NCBI GenBank assembly: GCA_016200125.1
Contig: JACQFK010000398.1
Location: 1-6,740, forward strand
Length of the DNA: 6,740 nt
Source of the DNA: Planctomycetota bacterium
GTDB taxonomy: Bacteria; Planctomycetota; MHYJ01; JACPRB01
Direction: 5' to 3'
Shown: positions 6,099-6,740 of the stretch, piece after piece
Layout: the number at the start of each line of letters is the position of its first letter
Numbering within the stretch: the stretch's first letter is position 1
Program-made: the position numbers and the translations under genes
Notes under the pieces: generated by a model
Databases searched by the model: none
What the model saw: only the letters and a program-made list of their open reading frames with translations
Told to the model about the DNA's origin: nothing

Positions 6099-6740
6099 CT
6101 AGGGCAGGACCCCGTACAGTGCGCGCTTGATGACCAGCTTCTTGCCCTGGGCAGCGCGGATCTCGAGCGTCGCGTTCTCGTCGACGGTCTTCGACTTGGC
6201 CTCATCGCCCTCGAGATAGTCGACGCGGAACTTCTTCAGCATGTTGGGGGCCGGATCGCCGAAGAGCTCGTTGCTCGCCGTGATCCGGAGCCGGTTGTCC
6301 TTCACTTCGGCGGCGACCCGGTCGGTCACGTCCGCCGCGCGGCGGAGCGACGCGAAGGCGGGATGGTCCTTCTTCCCGCCCGACTCGAGATAGGCGAGCA
6401 GGTCGAGGATCTCCTCCTTCGTGAAGGTGTCGACCAGCTTCGCGGGCATCGGTGAGACCTTCGACAGCGCCCGCTTCTCGATGTCCGATTTCTTGATCTC
6501 GATCTTCTCGGGCTGCAGCGGGTTGGGCTGCAGGACGATCCGCTGGGCGTTCTCCTCCAGGATACGGCCGTCGAGGATCTTTCCGCTCGTGGTGAGGATC
6601 AACGTGTTGGCGACCTGCTCGGAGATGACCTTGGACGGCTCGATGATCGACTCGACGATGTCCTTGCGCGCGAAGCGGGTGGAGACGGCCGTGAGCTCGT
6701 TGCCGACCGAGCCGCCTTCGCTGCCGAACTCGACTGCGAC
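6099..6740 (-). CDS. C-terminal part of a PVC-type haem-binding (cytochrome c-like) protein, cut by the right edge
   Basis: The frame is open to the right edge, so 213 C-terminal residues are visible. They follow the Pirellula/Verrucomicrobium-type haem-binding domain closely: GGSVGNELTAV, FARKDIVESIIEPSKVISEQ, a beta-rich section (LTTSGKILDGRILEENAQRI), a lysine-rich IEIKKSDIE, SKVSPMPAKLVDTFTKEEI and LDLLAYLESGG. In this family the haem-attaching CxxCH lies before the GGxVGxxLT segment, so it should be just outside the window; Met in SPMP may be the distal haem ligand. The position usually reading PD in VGPDLT is NE here. After the domain come about 85 residues with AEVKDNRLRITASNELFGD and KKLVIKRALYG, a small beta-rich tail that I recall following such domains in planctomycetes, without a certain family name. 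These proteins are usually exported and often fused to dehydrogenase or beta-propeller domains, possibly upstream here. The peptidase gene follows after 16 bp. Confidence 0.9.
   Translation of the reverse strand, partial: VAVEFGSEGGSVGNELTAVSTRFARKDIVESIIEPSKVISEQVANTLILTTSGKILDGRILEENAQRIVLQPNPLQPEKIEIKKSDIEKRALSKVSPMPAKLVDTFTKEEILDLLAYLESGGKKDHPAFASLRRAADVTDRVAAEVKDNRLRITASNELFGDPAPNMLKKFRVDYLEGDEAKSKTVDENATLEIRAAQGKKLVIKRALYGVLP

Noticed and set aside
4016..6130. A 704-codon plus-strand open frame antisense to the peptidase
   Set aside because: It lies entirely opposite a gene with complete family motifs. Its translation is repetitive Arg/Val/Leu/Gly-rich text without a recognisable domain, as expected for an antisense frame in GC-rich DNA.
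6083..6205. Extension of the peptidase N-terminus to 6205
   Set aside because: It adds 41 Arg/Ser/Thr-rich residues before a clear signal peptide and would overlap the haem-binding gene. ATG 6082 has a G-rich ribosome site.

Overview
The window is GC-rich, densely coding bacterial DNA, and most likely comes from a member of the Planctomycetota or a close PVC-superphylum relative. Two genes point there. One is the C-terminal part of a PVC-type haem-binding (cytochrome c-like) protein. The other is an ECF sigma factor with an Ala-rich linker, one membrane segment and an extracellular-type LamG lectin domain fused at its C-terminus, an architecture known mainly from planctomycetes. No rRNA, tRNA, CRISPR array or transposase gene was seen.

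Left part, plus strand (1-2977): the 3' part of a single-domain rhodanese (cut by the left edge), a small lipoprotein of unknown function 27 bp downstream, then a 93-bp gap and the sigma factor-LamG fusion. An internal Shine-Dalgarno-like sequence and an ATG triplet lie exactly where the membrane segment of the fusion begins. The LamG half could therefore also be made separately as an exported protein.

Middle (2978-3830): a 109-bp gap holds the most striking non-coding structure, two tandem copies of a 29-bp palindrome (34-bp period) that differ at two positions. They lie just upstream of a gene for a tail-anchored protein with two MshEN-like domains (four repeat motifs), a four-cysteine zinc ribbon and a C-terminal membrane helix. 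The palindrome arms can pair within each unit or across the two units, so the element could be a double operator, an RNA switch or a dispersed palindromic repeat.

Right part, minus strand (3827-6740): a secreted M28-family metallopeptidase of the glutamate carboxypeptidase II/transferrin-receptor type, with all five zinc ligands and the catalytic glutamate. It is preceded by only 16 bp by the end of the haem-binding protein gene, so the two probably form an operon. The peptidase converges on the MshEN-like gene, and their stop codons overlap within a shared TTAA.

Functionally this is a neighbourhood of envelope and signalling proteins: a membrane-tethered sigma factor with a putative external sensor, a possible nucleotide-binding adaptor, a lipoprotein, and exported catabolic or redox enzymes. 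The functional links between the plus-strand genes are inference. The only firm linkage is the tight spacing of the two minus-strand genes.
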